Source: Actinoplanes sp. DH11 (lineage in GTDB: Bacteria > Actinomycetota > Actinomycetes > Mycobacteriales > Micromonosporaceae). Taken from it: a stretch of 41,105 nt of DNA. The notes beneath the pieces are model-generated. The model was not told the origin of the DNA, did not search any database, and worked only from the letters and a program-made list of their open reading frames with translations. Of this stretch, positions 31,301 to 38,661 are shown in pieces. The position numbers and the translations under genes are program-made. The DNA lies in the NCBI RefSeq assembly GCF_020873875.1, contig NZ_JAHWGU010000050.1, positions 1 to 41,105 of the forward strand. Reading direction: 5' to 3'. The first letter of the stretch is position 1. The number at the start of each line of letters is the position of its first letter.

Positions 31301-33222
31301 TGGTGCTCCGGCGCCGCTACGGGGCCGACGGCGAACGCACGGCACTGGTACAGCCGGACGGTTCCGCGACGACGTACACCTACGACGACGGCGGCCTGCT
31401 GTCCGGCCTGTCGAACGGGCTCACCGGCCCGCTCGCCGTCACCCGGGACGCGCTGGGGCGGGTCGTCGCCGTCACCGCGGCCGACGGGCGGCAGGCCACC
31501 TGGGAGTACGCGGGCCCGGACCTGGCCGGGTACGCGTCCGGCGGGCGCACGACACGGCTCACCCGGGACGCGGCCGGACGGATCGTCTCGGACGGGGTGC
31601 GCGACTACCGGTACGACGCGGCCGGCCAGCTGATCGGCGCCGGTGGGCGGGTGCTGGCCTACGACGCGGCCGGGCGGCTGGTGCGGGACGGTGACCGGCG
31701 GTTCGACTACGACGCCGCCGGCCAGCTGACCGGTTCGGGCTATGAGTACGACGGGTCGGGGCGGCGGGTGCGGGAACCGTCCGGTCGAGCGTACGAATGG
31801 GATGGTTTCGGTCGCCTCACCGGCGTCGACGCCGGAGGCCGCCGGATGCCGGTGCGGGTGGACAGCACCGGCGAACTCGCCGAGGTCGACGGACAGGCGG
31901 TGCTGTGGGACGGCGCGCCGTGCCGCCTGGGGGACACCCCGATCGCCGGGCCCGGGATCCCGTGGGTGGCCGGTGCGGAACCGCTCGACCCGGACTGGCA
32001 GGGTGCCCCCGGCGGCGACCGCGACGAATGGGGCGCGCCGGCACTCACCGAACCCGGCATCGGATACCGGGGCGAACTCGAATTCGCCGGACTGACGTGG
32101 CTGCGCAACCGCGTCTACGACCCGTCGTCCCGCGCGTTCCTGAGCCCCGACCCGCTGGCGGCGGTGCCGGGGACGGCCTGGTCGGGGAATCCGTACCACT
32201 ACGCCGGCAACGATCCGCTCGGTCACGCCGACCCGCTCGGGCTGCGACCGATAACGGACACCGAGCTGGCCGCCTACCGGGACTCGCTCGGCAGTGGCTT
32301 CTTCGAGGACGCCGCCGACTGGGTGGGTGAGAACGGGGAGTACCTGGCCGCGGGCGCGATGGTCGTGGGCGGGGTGGCGCTGATGTTCACCGGCGTGGGC
32401 GGGCCGGCCGGGATCGCGTTGATGGCGGCGTCCGGCGGGCTGATCGCGGGCGGCGCCAGCGCGGGCATCCAGAAGTTCACCACCGGCGACGTGAACTGGG
32501 GGCAGGTCGGCCGGGACGCGCTGCTCGGCGCCGCCGCCGGTGGCGTCGGGGCGGGGACGGTGGCGGCGCTGGGCAGTTCGGCGCGGCTCGCGGCGACGAA
32601 CCCGTTCGTCCGCGAAATGGTCGTCAACGGGGCCGAGTCGGTGGTCACGGGTGGCCTCGACCGCGGCCTCACCGGCGGCGACATCTTCAGCCCGAAGGCA
32701 CTGACCCAGGACCTGCTGGCGGGCGGCGTGATCCGCGCCCCGGGCGCGCGGGTGGGCGCGAGCCCACCGGTCGACGACGGCTTGGTCGACGTGTGGCGTT
32801 TCCACACCGCCGCCGACCCGGAAAGTCTCAGGTCCATCCTTTCGCGAGAGCCTCCAGAAGTTCAGGAGAGGGTTCTCAAAACCTTCGCGACCGACCCGGA
32901 AGCCTTCCGGGAAATGATCGAGAACCACGCCAACGGCATCAAGGCCAACAGCCCGTTCCTCAGTGTCACCACCGACCCGGCAGCTGCAGCGCGGACGACC
33001 GACCCGGATCTGCGTGGGATCATTGTGGGAGACGCCTATGGTTCCCAGCGTCGCGCGCCTGACCTAAGCCATTTCCAAGTGCCACGTGACCGGCTGTATC
33101 AGCCGAACTTCGAGTTGTCACACCTTGAAGGGGAATTGCTCTACTACGGCGATGATCTCGCCGACCTCAAGCTGAGCACGAGACCCAATCCCTACGGGAC
33201 GCCACCGAGCGGAGGACCATGA
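28345..33222 (+). CDS. RHS/YD-repeat polymorphic toxin with ADP-ribosyltransferase-like tip
   Basis: A 1625-aa paralogue of the RHS toxin at 22968, starting at GTG 28345. It has the same order: helical N-terminal domain, DUF6531-like block, YD repeats, core motif GNDPLGHADPLGLR (about 1295) and hydrophobic pre-toxin region (about 1332-1375). An 18-bp repeat inserts Asp/Ser/Gly/Pro-rich residues at about 216-251. After about residue 1475 it is unrelated to copy 1. The tip has VWRFHTA, SPFLSVTTD (about 1535) and EGELLYYGDD (about 1594), an R-[ST]xT-E order seen in ADP-ribosyltransferase toxins; this call is tentative. The tip DNA is less GC-rich than the core, consistent with module exchange. 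One TTA codon at 28867 is absent from copy 1. Confidence 0.85.
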   Translation: MATSSARPDDLDGFVRGNRAADDDLRGDAARLRAAYAEFQSGNRWGQLDAASLISAFGQYLDLNEVDARWVAQIADAFRAAGGDGGLARLPDAAIAASLRAAGLGGGRGAVTFDDPIAYGFPATSGFADDPVNTASGNFLVAVTDVRLWRRVYNSRSVVVGAFGAGWSSWADCRLRATEAGAAYVGPDGQRAVFPRQGAGYGRVAGVAAEVVPVDDGSLSSDGGLSPSGGVSSDGSLSPDRSLSPDGGLGLGGGLELRWFDGRVWGFDAAGRLIRADTVTFGYTEGRLSSVTGRGGRSVEVRWAGERIVAVGEVLFAYADGVLISAGDQRYELDEHARITAVADADGVAEARNSYDADGRVVEQVSRFGLRTRYAYLPGRVTVVGDLEGGVTNTYVHDQHGRLLSVTDGHGESLSRTYDEWGNPVTVTDRKGAVSTARWDDHGRLLRRTMPGEAAFDYRYDDAGRLLEVVTGDAVVRYRYVGEERIPAAIEDPEGGVTRFEVRAGLVHRVIDPDGVSLTFGFDPAGELISTTDGLGNTARLRRDAEGRLVATVTPLGRETLFRYDARGRLVEREDPAGGVWRYAHSPAGRIVAVTDPAGARRETRYGPHGSIEATVDPLGQVTGRAYDDVGNLSRLTAPDGAKWDFTYDALSRLTATTDPAGATWLREYDAEGNPIGAVDPSGVHRTADVDGNGRITGLGDGLTGSAFEYDDLGRTTAHVRPDGTEARAGYDRCGRRTTITAPLGGVTRIEYTAAGRVRRVLSPGGRATVFDYDAAGRRVARTDGAGRRTEFRYDADGALLTAGPVTFGYDDAGRLARRDGTRFTYDAVGRVVAVTDPTGGTRRFEHDAAGRLVAAIDQLGNRTVYDRHPRGWVTRVTDPLGAVTAYRHDERGRVVRMTDPLGRHTTFTWDNSGRLTGRTDGAGRTVAWRYDAFGRVVTMTAGDGTAVTFRRDTLGRPVAVDEGEHRQRLVWDRAGRLIENDRDGLVLRRRYGADGERTALVQPDGSATTYTYDDGGLLSGLSNGLTGPLAVTRDALGRVVAVTAADGRQATWEYAGPDLAGYASGGRTTRLTRDAAGRIVSDGVRDYRYDAAGQLIGAGGRVLAYDAAGRLVRDGDRRFDYDAAGQLTGSGYEYDGSGRRVREPSGRAYEWDGFGRLTGVDAGGRRMPVRVDSTGELAEVDGQAVLWDGAPCRLGDTPIAGPGIPWVAGAEPLDPDWQGAPGGDRDEWGAPALTEPGIGYRGELEFAGLTWLRNRVYDPSSRAFLSPDPLAAVPGTAWSGNPYHYAGNDPLGHADPLGLRPITDTELAAYRDSLGSGFFEDAADWVGENGEYLAAGAMVVGGVALMFTGVGGPAGIALMAASGGLIAGGASAGIQKFTTGDVNWGQVGRDALLGAAAGGVGAGTVAALGSSARLAATNPFVREMVVNGAESVVTGGLDRGLTGGDIFSPKALTQDLLAGGVIRAPGARVGASPPVDDGLVDVWRFHTAADPESLRSILSREPPEVQERVLKTFATDPEAFREMIENHANGIKANSPFLSVTTDPAAAARTTDPDLRGIIVGDAYGSQRRAPDLSHFQVPRDRLYQPNFELSHLEGELLYYGDDLADLKLSTRPNPYGTPPSGGP
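28990..29097 (+). repeat. 18-bp coding minisatellite in RHS toxin 2
   Basis: Five in-frame 18-bp units plus one degenerate unit, starting GACGGCAGTCTTTCGTCC, encode a hexapeptide D-G-[SG]-L-S-[SP] repeat. The insertion falls between PVDD and LELRWFDG, where copy 1 has only PVGDALELRWFDG. Confidence 0.9.
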
Positions 33223-33554
33223 TCGAATCCTCTCAGTTCAAAGATGTGCTGGTGACGATCAGCCATCCGTGGACCGATATCGAAATGCCGTTGGCCGAGT
33301 GGGCACAGCGGGGCCCCAGTAAGGAGCGCCCGCTGATGCGGATAGTGTCCGCGAAGTGGGCCTCGACCGGTGAAGCGATCGCGCTTGAAGATCTCCCGCA
33401 GGAATACCTCAACACCAGAAGAACGCGGCGGATGCAGCGGGAAGGATTGTTGCCGGCGCCGTGGGGAATGCCGCCTGAGGACCGGCCGCTGCCCAAGCTG
33501 GAAGGGGCGCCACCGGATGTCAGGGAGAGATTGATCCGTGGTTGGGAGGGCTGA
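33219..33554 (+). CDS. Putative immunity protein for toxin 2
   Basis: A 111-aa soluble protein with no family I recognise. It begins MIESSQFKDVLVTISHPW and contains a basic patch, NTRRTRRMQREG, followed by a Pro-rich stretch. Its ATG overlaps the toxin stop (ATGA), as in cassette 1, so it is the expected immunity gene, but it is unrelated in sequence to the 60-aa protein of cassette 1. Its base composition is lower in GC than the RHS core, like the toxin tip it follows. It converges with the serine hydrolase gene with only 3 nt between stops. Confidence 0.6.
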   Translation: MIESSQFKDVLVTISHPWTDIEMPLAEWAQRGPSKERPLMRIVSAKWASTGEAIALEDLPQEYLNTRRTRRMQREGLLPAPWGMPPEDRPLPKLEGAPPDVRERLIRGWEG

Positions 33555-33557
33555 CCT

Positions 33558-34520
33558 CTAGGCGTTGGATTGTAGGGCGGTCAGCAACGCGAAGGCGGGG
33601 GTGTCCACTGAGCGTTGCGTGTCGCTCAAGGCGATGACGCCCACGCGTTTCGCCGGGTCGAAGCCGACGAACGACGTGAATCCGCCTGTGCCGCCATTGT
33701 GGAAGATCTGCACCTGGCCGCCCTGCAACCGCCGCGACATCCACCCGAGCCGGGCGGTCAGGAACGGGTTGACCCGGTGCTCGACATCGAGGGCCATCGC
33801 TACGGCGGGTGCCAGCAGGCCGGTCGGATCCCAGTGGGCGCGGACGAAACGGATCAGGTCGGTGGCGGTCGATCGGAGACCGCCCGCGCCGGCCAGGGCT
33901 GCCAGGTGCCACGGTCCGGCCGGCTTGCCGGGCTTGCGGTAGCCCTGCGTGGTGGTGCCGCCGATGCTCGTACCGCTGAGTTGCAAGGGTGTGATGACCT
34001 CGTCGGCGACCAGCGTCTCGTAGTTCACGCCGGCCCGGCGTGCGAGGGCGAGGCCGAGCAGGCCCGCCCCGAAGTTGGAGTAGCGGAACCGGCGGCCCGG
34101 TGTCGCGCCCAGCCGGGTCCGGGACAGGGCGCTGAGCAGGTAGGACTCGGTGCACTGGGCGTACGGGTCGGTGCGGTTGGGCCGCAGCAGCGCGCCGAGC
34201 AGCATCCCGGTGGGCAGGCGCGGCAGCCCCGACGTGTGAGTGGCCAGGTGACGCAGGGTGATCGCGGTGCCGTCGCGTGTCGGGACCGGCGCGGACAGGA
34301 GGTCACTCAGCGGCTCGTCGAGCGAGACGCGGCCGTCGAGGGTCAGCCGAGCCAGCGTGAGCGCCGTGAAGACCTTGGTCACCGAGCCGATCTCGAACCG
34401 GGTGGACGCGTCGTGGCCGGCGGTGCCGCGAACCTCCGCGGAGTCCCCGGTGATCGCGGCGACGACCACACCGTGCCGCTGGCGGGCGAGCTTTGCGACG
34501 GCCTGGTCGAGATCGGTCAT
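33558..34520 (-). CDS. Beta-lactamase-fold serine hydrolase (class C/PBP4*-like)
   Basis: A 320-aa penicillin-binding-protein/beta-lactamase-fold hydrolase. The three active-site motifs are visible: S46-V-T-K49 (SxxK), Y147-S-N149 and H274-N-G-G in place of KTG. HLATHTSGLPRLP and GAGGLRSTATDLIRF are family blocks. No signal peptide is apparent with ATG 34520, nor with ATG 34529. It is probably a cytoplasmic esterase or peptidase and not a resistance enzyme. It converges on the toxin 2 immunity gene and is divergent from a TetR gene. Its relation to the toxin cluster is unknown. Confidence 0.88.
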   Translation of the reverse strand: MTDLDQAVAKLARQRHGVVVAAITGDSAEVRGTAGHDASTRFEIGSVTKVFTALTLARLTLDGRVSLDEPLSDLLSAPVPTRDGTAITLRHLATHTSGLPRLPTGMLLGALLRPNRTDPYAQCTESYLLSALSRTRLGATPGRRFRYSNFGAGLLGLALARRAGVNYETLVADEVITPLQLSGTSIGGTTTQGYRKPGKPAGPWHLAALAGAGGLRSTATDLIRFVRAHWDPTGLLAPAVAMALDVEHRVNPFLTARLGWMSRRLQGGQVQIFHNGGTGGFTSFVGFDPAKRVGVIALSDTQRSVDTPAFALLTALQSNA

Positions 34521-34639
34521 GGGCACCATGATGGCGGGTTGGCACAAACCAGCCGGCCCGGCCGCGCAGGACTTCCCCGCCACGCGTCGGCCGCCGCCGG
34601 GGCGTCGGCGCCGGGTTCGCCGAACTCTACGATTGCCGG

Positions 34640-35230
34640 GTGCCCCGCGTCTCCGAAGCTCACCTCGCCGCTCGCCGCCAGCAGATCCTCGACGCCGCCG
34701 TGCGGTGCTTCGTCCGCAAGGGCTTCCACCAGTCGTCGATGCAGGACGTGATCAAGGAAGCCGGGCTGTCGGTCGGCGCGTTCTACCGCTATTTCAAGAG
34801 CAAGAACGAGCTGATCACCGCGATCGCCGGCGCCAAGATCAGCGAGGTGACGTCGGTGCTCGACGACCTGCTCGCCGCCGACCCGATGCCACCGGTCACG
34901 GAGATCGTCGACCGCGTCCTGGAGCTTGTCGACCGGTCGGTGGCCGAGGACGGGCCGGTGCGCATCGCCGTGCAGGTCTGGGGCGAGGCGGTGCACGACC
35001 CGGAGGTCGGTGCGCTCGTCGCCGAGATCTACGGCCGGGTGCGCTCCCGGGCGGTGCAGGTCGCCGAGCACGCGCAGGTCGCTGGCCAGCTCGACCCGCG
35101 AGCGGATCCCGAGGGGGTTGGCGCGGCGTTGTTCGGGTTGATCCAGGGTTACATTCTGCAACGCATCTTGCTGGGAAACGTCGACCGCAAACAGTACGTG
35201 AGCGGCGTACGCGCGCTGGTCGCCGGTTAG
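34640..35230 (+). CDS. TetR-family regulator
   Basis: A 196-aa TetR-type repressor. The N-terminal HTH is clear: RRQQILDAAVRCFVRKGFHQ, then MQDVIKEAGLSVGAFYRYFKSKNELI. The ligand-binding half ends in GLIQGYILQRILLGN. GTG 34640 is supported by TACGAT (34628-34633) followed by 6 nt, a leaderless geometry. It is divergent from the serine hydrolase with about 120 bp between, so that gene is the likely target. Its stop overlaps by 4 bases the end of the convergent TetR gene. Confidence 0.9.
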   Translation: MPRVSEAHLAARRQQILDAAVRCFVRKGFHQSSMQDVIKEAGLSVGAFYRYFKSKNELITAIAGAKISEVTSVLDDLLAADPMPPVTEIVDRVLELVDRSVAEDGPVRIAVQVWGEAVHDPEVGALVAEIYGRVRSRAVQVAEHAQVAGQLDPRADPEGVGAALFGLIQGYILQRILLGNVDRKQYVSGVRALVAG

Positions 35231-35772
35231 CCCCCGGTCAGCCGGCGGATCGCCGCCGTCAGGCCCGGCTCGTCCAGATCGGTTCCGGTCGTCAGGGTGA
35301 GCAGGATGAGGCCGTCAAGCAGGGCGCAGATGTCCCGGCCGGCGGCGGCGCCGACGTACGGTTCCAGGACGTCCGTGAAGCCACGCATCCAGACCTCGGC
35401 AAGTGGGCGCAGCCGGGCGTCACGGGCGGCGGCGAGGCACAGCTCGTACTCCAGGCGCACCTGCTGCCGGTCGGTGAGGTATTCCCTGGTCAGCTCGGTC
35501 AGCGTGGCGGCCAGGTCGGGTGCGCCGCGCAGCCGCTCCGCCCACTCGTCCAGGCAGCTCCGCAGCATCGCGGTGGCATGGGCCAGGCCGGCCGCGATGA
35601 GGTCGTCCAGGGTCGGGAAGTAGTAGGTCGTGGCGCCCAGCGGCAAGCCGGCCCTGGCGGCGACCGCGCGGTGCGTGGTCCGGCCCACGCCGTTCTCCGC
35701 GATCACTTCCATGGTCGCGGTCGCCAGCGCGGCGCGGCGTGCCTCCGGATCCCGGGTGCGGCGGCCGGTCAA
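35227..35772 (-). CDS. TetR-family regulator of the SMR efflux operon
   Basis: A 181-aa TetR-type protein. HTH region: RRAALATATMEVIAENGVGRTT, then HRAVAARAGLPLGATTYYFPTLDDLI. Its C-terminal domain includes YELCLAAARDARLRPL. No ATG or GTG fits; the best start is TTG 35772, which overlaps the stop of the SMR gene (ATTGA), giving coupled translation. The likely target is the GTAC-repeat operator upstream of the SMR gene, forming a drug-responsive repressor/pump pair. That link is inferred from gene order. Confidence 0.85.
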   Translation of the reverse strand: MTGRRTRDPEARRAALATATMEVIAENGVGRTTHRAVAARAGLPLGATTYYFPTLDDLIAAGLAHATAMLRSCLDEWAERLRGAPDLAATLTELTREYLTDRQQVRLEYELCLAAARDARLRPLAEVWMRGFTDVLEPYVGAAAGRDICALLDGLILLTLTTGTDLDEPGLTAAIRRLTGG

Positions 35773-36095
35773 TGCGCCGCGCCGTTGTTCAGGTTCAACA
35801 CGACCACCCCGGCGATGATGAGGGAGATCCCGGCTATCTTGACCGTCGTGATCGGCTCGCCGAGGATTGTCGCGCCGATCGCCACGATCGCCGCCGTGCC
35901 CACCCCCGACCAGATCGCATAGGCGATCCCGACCTGGATGCCCTTCACTGCCTGTGACAGCAGGGTGAACGACGCCGCGTAGGCAGCCAGGCAGGCGAGC
36001 GTCGGCCAGAGGCGGGTGAACCCCTCGGTGGCCTTCATCAGGCTGGTGCCGACGAGTTCGGCCGCGATGGCGCCGAACAGGAAGACGTATGCCAC
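35769..36095 (-). CDS. Small multidrug resistance (SMR) efflux protein
   Basis: A 108-aa four-helix transporter of the EmrE/QacE family that exports cationic compounds by proton exchange as a dimer. The essential membrane Glu is E13 (AIAAELVGTSLMKA), matching Glu14 of EmrE. Other family blocks are WPTLACLAAYAASFTLL, GIAYAIWSGVGTA and LIIAGVVVLNL. It starts at GTG 36095 with GAGAGG upstream. It is the first gene of an operon with a TetR regulator whose start overlaps its stop. A complex palindromic operator lies 17-55 bases upstream. Confidence 0.95.
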   Translation of the reverse strand: MAYVFLFGAIAAELVGTSLMKATEGFTRLWPTLACLAAYAASFTLLSQAVKGIQVGIAYAIWSGVGTAAIVAIGATILGEPITTVKIAGISLIIAGVVVLNLNNGAAH

Positions 36096-36111
36096 GGCAG
36101 GCCTCTCGGAT

Positions 36112-36150
36112 CATTCTGGTACGTTTGTACAAGTACGATCGTACAGAATG
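36112..36150 (-). promoter_or_regulatory. GTAC-repeat TetR operator upstream of the SMR gene
   Basis: Nested symmetry: outer arms CATTCTG (36112-36118) and CAGAATG (36144-36150). Inside are four GTAC boxes at 36119, 36127, 36133 and 36141, arranged as two GTAC-N4-GTAC sites separated by 2 bp. The second, GTACGATCGTAC, is a perfect palindrome. Two side-by-side TetR dimer sites would fit. Confidence 0.8.
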
Positions 36151-36184
36151 GTCCGGGGTCTGGGTCCTTGGCCGCACGCAGGTG

Positions 36185-36904
36185 TCAGTGGTCGAAGGCG
36201 GCGGCGGCCCGATCGTCCGGGGTGGCTGTCTTCCGAGCGTCCACGGCGGTGTCGGCTTTGTCGTTCCTGGCAGTGGCAGTGATGGTGGTGGTGATGGCCA
36301 GGCTGGGGCCGACGGCCTCGAACGCCGCCCTGGTGTCCGCCGTGAGCAGGGCGCGGTCGGCGATCCCGTCGCGGGCGGCCCATCGGGCGATGCTCCGCTG
36401 ATGCGCCGCGACAACGATGTCCATGGCCAGCAGCACCCGGACGTCGTGCGGCGCGGCCAGGCCGTGACGCCGTTCCAGAACGGCGAGCGCGGCCTGGGTG
36501 GTGCGGTGGCAGAAGTACAGGCAGTGGGCCTCGACGGCGGGTGACGCGGTGGACAGGTGGATGCTGCGCCGCAGCCGGTCCGCCCAGCCCTCGGAGGTCA
36601 TCGCGCCGATCCCGGCGAGCAGGCTGTCGCGCATCACGTCGATGAGCGGGCGCTCGACCGTCGGGGCCGTCTCGAGGGACTGCAGCGCCGCCGCCCACAG
36701 ATCCTCGTAGGTGGACATCGCGACCTGCTCCTTGCTGGCGAACGTCCGGAAGAACGTCCGCTTGGAGACCTCGGCCGTGTCGCAGAGCTCGTCGAGTGTC
36801 ACGTTGTCGAAGCCGCGCCGGCCGAACAGATCCAGCGCGCTCTCCACCAGGACCTCGCGAGTGCGCTGCTTGCGGCGTTCGCGCAGGGGCGGTCGGGCAC
36901 TCAT
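36185..36904 (-). CDS. TetR-family regulator divergent from the MDR reductase
   Basis: A 239-aa TetR-type protein. HTH: RTREVLVESALDLFGRRGFD, then LDELCDTAEVSKRTFFRTFASKEQV. The C-terminal 40 residues are Thr/Ala-rich and probably disordered (ITTTITATARNDKAD onward). ATG 36904 is supported by TAGGCT (36916-36911) exactly 6 nt upstream, with TTGGCG 16 bp farther as -35. A 15-bp dyad at 36940-36954 lies next to this promoter. It probably represses itself and the divergent reductase. Confidence 0.9.
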   Translation of the reverse strand: MSARPPLRERRKQRTREVLVESALDLFGRRGFDNVTLDELCDTAEVSKRTFFRTFASKEQVAMSTYEDLWAAALQSLETAPTVERPLIDVMRDSLLAGIGAMTSEGWADRLRRSIHLSTASPAVEAHCLYFCHRTTQAALAVLERRHGLAAPHDVRVLLAMDIVVAAHQRSIARWAARDGIADRALLTADTRAAFEAVGPSLAITTTITATARNDKADTAVDARKTATPDDRAAAAFDH

Positions 36905-36939
36905 GTGATCAGCCTACCTGGATGCCACCTGTCGCCAAT

Positions 36940-36954
36940 TGCCACTGAGTGGCA
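36940..36954. promoter_or_regulatory. TetR-type operator between regulator and MDR reductase
   Basis: Perfect dyad TGCCACT-G-AGTGGCA. An extra TGCCAC half-site lies at 36923-36928 inside the regulator promoter. Position between divergent genes suggests the adjacent TetR protein binds here. Confidence 0.6.
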
Positions 36955-36987
36955 CACTCGGTGACTCCACTGTCGAAAGGTGCTGGC

Positions 36988-37905
36988 ATGCGTGCTCTGC
37001 TCGTCGACCACTCCGCTCCCGCCGGGCTCCGGCTGGGCGTGGCGCCCGACCCCGAACCGGCGCCCCATCAGGCACTGATCCGGGTCGGGGCGACGTCCCT
37101 CAACCCCGGCGACCTCGGCTACGACCAGACTCCCGAGGGCAGCGTCCCCGGTTACGAGGCAGCCGGGGTGATCGAACGCGCGGCGGCGGACGGCTCCGGC
37201 CCGCCGGTCGGCACACCCGTCGTGACGATCGACGCCGGCGGGGGCTGGGCCGAACTGCGTGCCGTCGCCACGGCACAACTCGGCACCGCGCCGCGCGACG
37301 CCGACCCGGGCCCGCTCAGCACCGTCGCGGTCGCCGGGGCGAGCGCACTGCGGGCGCTGCGCAGGATCGGGCCGATCCTGGCGCGGCGGGTGCTGATCAC
37401 GGGGGCGGCGGGCGGTGTGGGACGGTACGCCGTCCAGCTCGCGCGGCTGGGCGGCGCCGACGTGGTGGCGGTGACGAGTGACCCGGCCGGGCGTGGCCCG
37501 CAGCTGCGAACGCTCGGCGCAGGCCAGGTCGTGGCCGATCCTGCCGAGGTGGACGGACTCGTGCACGGCGTCGTCGACACGGCCGGTGGGATCGGGCTGG
37601 TACACGCCTACGACCGGCTGGCCCCGCACGGGATTTTGGTCTCGGTCGGGCCCGGCACCGGCGAGACGTTCCCGCCGATGTCCTTCGCCGGCCACCAGGG
37701 GCGGCACGAACGCACCATCGTCACCTTCTTCAACACCGAGGGCGCGCCGATGCCGCCCGACCTGACCTGGCTCGCGGAACGGGTCGCCGGCGGCACCCTG
37801 GACCCGGGCATCGCCCTGCGCACCGGCTGGGACGACGTGGCCGACGCGATCGGCGCGCTCCGCGAGCGCCGGGTCTCCGGCAAGGTCGTCCTCGACATCA
37901 CCTGA
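36988..37905 (+). CDS. Zinc-free alcohol dehydrogenase/quinone reductase-like MDR
   Basis: A 305-aa medium-chain reductase. GroES-like N-terminal half: MRALLVDHSAPAGLRLGV, then GATSLNPGDLGYDQ, and VPGYEAAGVIERA. Rossmann half: VLITGAAGGVGRYAVQLARLG. The C-terminus, RRVSGKVVLDI, is the standard ending. There are no zinc-ligand Cys clusters, so it is a quinone oxidoreductase-type enzyme. ATG 36988 follows AAAGG with about 9 nt spacing. The divergent TetR gene and the dyad between them suggest induction by the regulator's ligand. Confidence 0.9.
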   Translation: MRALLVDHSAPAGLRLGVAPDPEPAPHQALIRVGATSLNPGDLGYDQTPEGSVPGYEAAGVIERAAADGSGPPVGTPVVTIDAGGGWAELRAVATAQLGTAPRDADPGPLSTVAVAGASALRALRRIGPILARRVLITGAAGGVGRYAVQLARLGGADVVAVTSDPAGRGPQLRTLGAGQVVADPAEVDGLVHGVVDTAGGIGLVHAYDRLAPHGILVSVGPGTGETFPPMSFAGHQGRHERTIVTFFNTEGAPMPPDLTWLAERVAGGTLDPGIALRTGWDDVADAIGALRERRVSGKVVLDIT

Positions 37906-38004
37906 CGCGGCTCCGCCCGCTGCCCTGCCTTGTCCGACACCTGCGCCGTCGCTTGGTGTTCAGCGCGCGTGGAACCCGGCCACCTGCCAGCGCCCTCGCT
38001 TTGT

Positions 38005-38616
38005 TCACCGTGGATCGAACCCGGCCACCCGCTTGCCGAGGTAGGTGAGCGGCCCAGCGACGGCGACCGGCAGAACCTCGAAGCCGAGCCGGTCGTAGAA
38101 CGCCCGTGCCTGAACGTTCGCGGTCAGCATCCCGACGTGGACGCCGGGCGCGGGAACCGTGGCCAGGAACCGGTCGATCAGGCGCCGGCCGTGGCCGCGA
38201 CGCTGGTACGCCGGCAACAGGTCGATGTGCAGGTGCGCGGGATGGTCGTCGAGGCCAGTGACGAGCAGCCGCTCCGGATGGTGGTGCAGGGCGTGCATGT
38301 CCTGCTCGGGGGTGCGCGGCGGCGGAGGCGGAACCGGGTAGCGGTCCCCGAGACGCGGGATCCACTCGGCCCGGTAGCGACTGGCGAACGTGGCAGTGTC
38401 GGCCGTGCCGACCAGGTAGCCGACTGCCGTGCCGCCGTCGTCCACGACGAAGGCGAGCTCCGGTTCCAGATAGGCGTAGGGGGCGGCGAACAGGTCGCCC
38501 ATCAGCTGGTCGGTGGAGTAGTGACCGCGGGCGTCGTTGCCGGCGTCGGCCGTGCGCACGCAGATGTCGTAGAGGGCGGGCAGGTCACCGGGGCGGTAGG
38601 GGCGGATCTCGGGCAC
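38005..38616 (-). CDS. GNAT-family N-acetyltransferase
   Basis: A 203-aa acetyltransferase. It opens PEIRPYRPGDLPALYDICVRT; the acetyl-CoA-binding motif A is LLPAYQRRGHGRRLIDRFL, followed by NVQARAFYDRLGFEVL. The acceptor is unknown. This type is related to bacterial proteins near the O-GlcNAcase-linked GNAT group. Start is GTG 38616, preceded by TAAGGT (38628-38623) and 6 nt, i.e. leaderless. A LacI-type operator sits immediately upstream of that -10, so the neighbouring LacI protein probably represses it. Confidence 0.9.
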   Translation of the reverse strand: MPEIRPYRPGDLPALYDICVRTADAGNDARGHYSTDQLMGDLFAAPYAYLEPELAFVVDDGGTAVGYLVGTADTATFASRYRAEWIPRLGDRYPVPPPPPRTPEQDMHALHHHPERLLVTGLDDHPAHLHIDLLPAYQRRGHGRRLIDRFLATVPAPGVHVGMLTANVQARAFYDRLGFEVLPVAVAGPLTYLGKRVAGFDPR

Positions 38617-38632
38617 CGGCGGACCTTAAGTC

Positions 38633-38648
38633 GTGGAAGCGGTTCCAC
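38633..38648 (-). promoter_or_regulatory. LacI-family operator over the GNAT promoter
   Basis: GTGGAAGCGGTTCCAC: 6-bp arms around GCGG, close to the TGGAAnCGnTTCCA consensus of actinobacterial LacI regulators. It lies 5 bp from the -10 TAAGGT of the acetyltransferase gene, in its promoter spacer, and 14 bp after the LacI gene stop. Confidence 0.8.
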
Positions 38649-38661
38649 CGCAAGAGGGCGA

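Noticed and set aside
22149..33554. Duplication as a simple assembly error
   Set aside because: The copies differ at many positions throughout, have different tips and immunity genes, and one carries an internal deletion and a repeat insertion, so a collapsed or doubled contig would not explain them.
33558..34520. Beta-lactam resistance gene
   Set aside because: No signal peptide is visible and the KTG position is HNG; the protein fits the general serine hydrolase/esterase branch.
36112..36150. Intrinsic terminator of the TetR gene at 36185
   Set aside because: The symmetry is made of short repeated GTAC boxes spaced like operator half-sites and lies directly upstream of the SMR start; it is a better operator than terminator.
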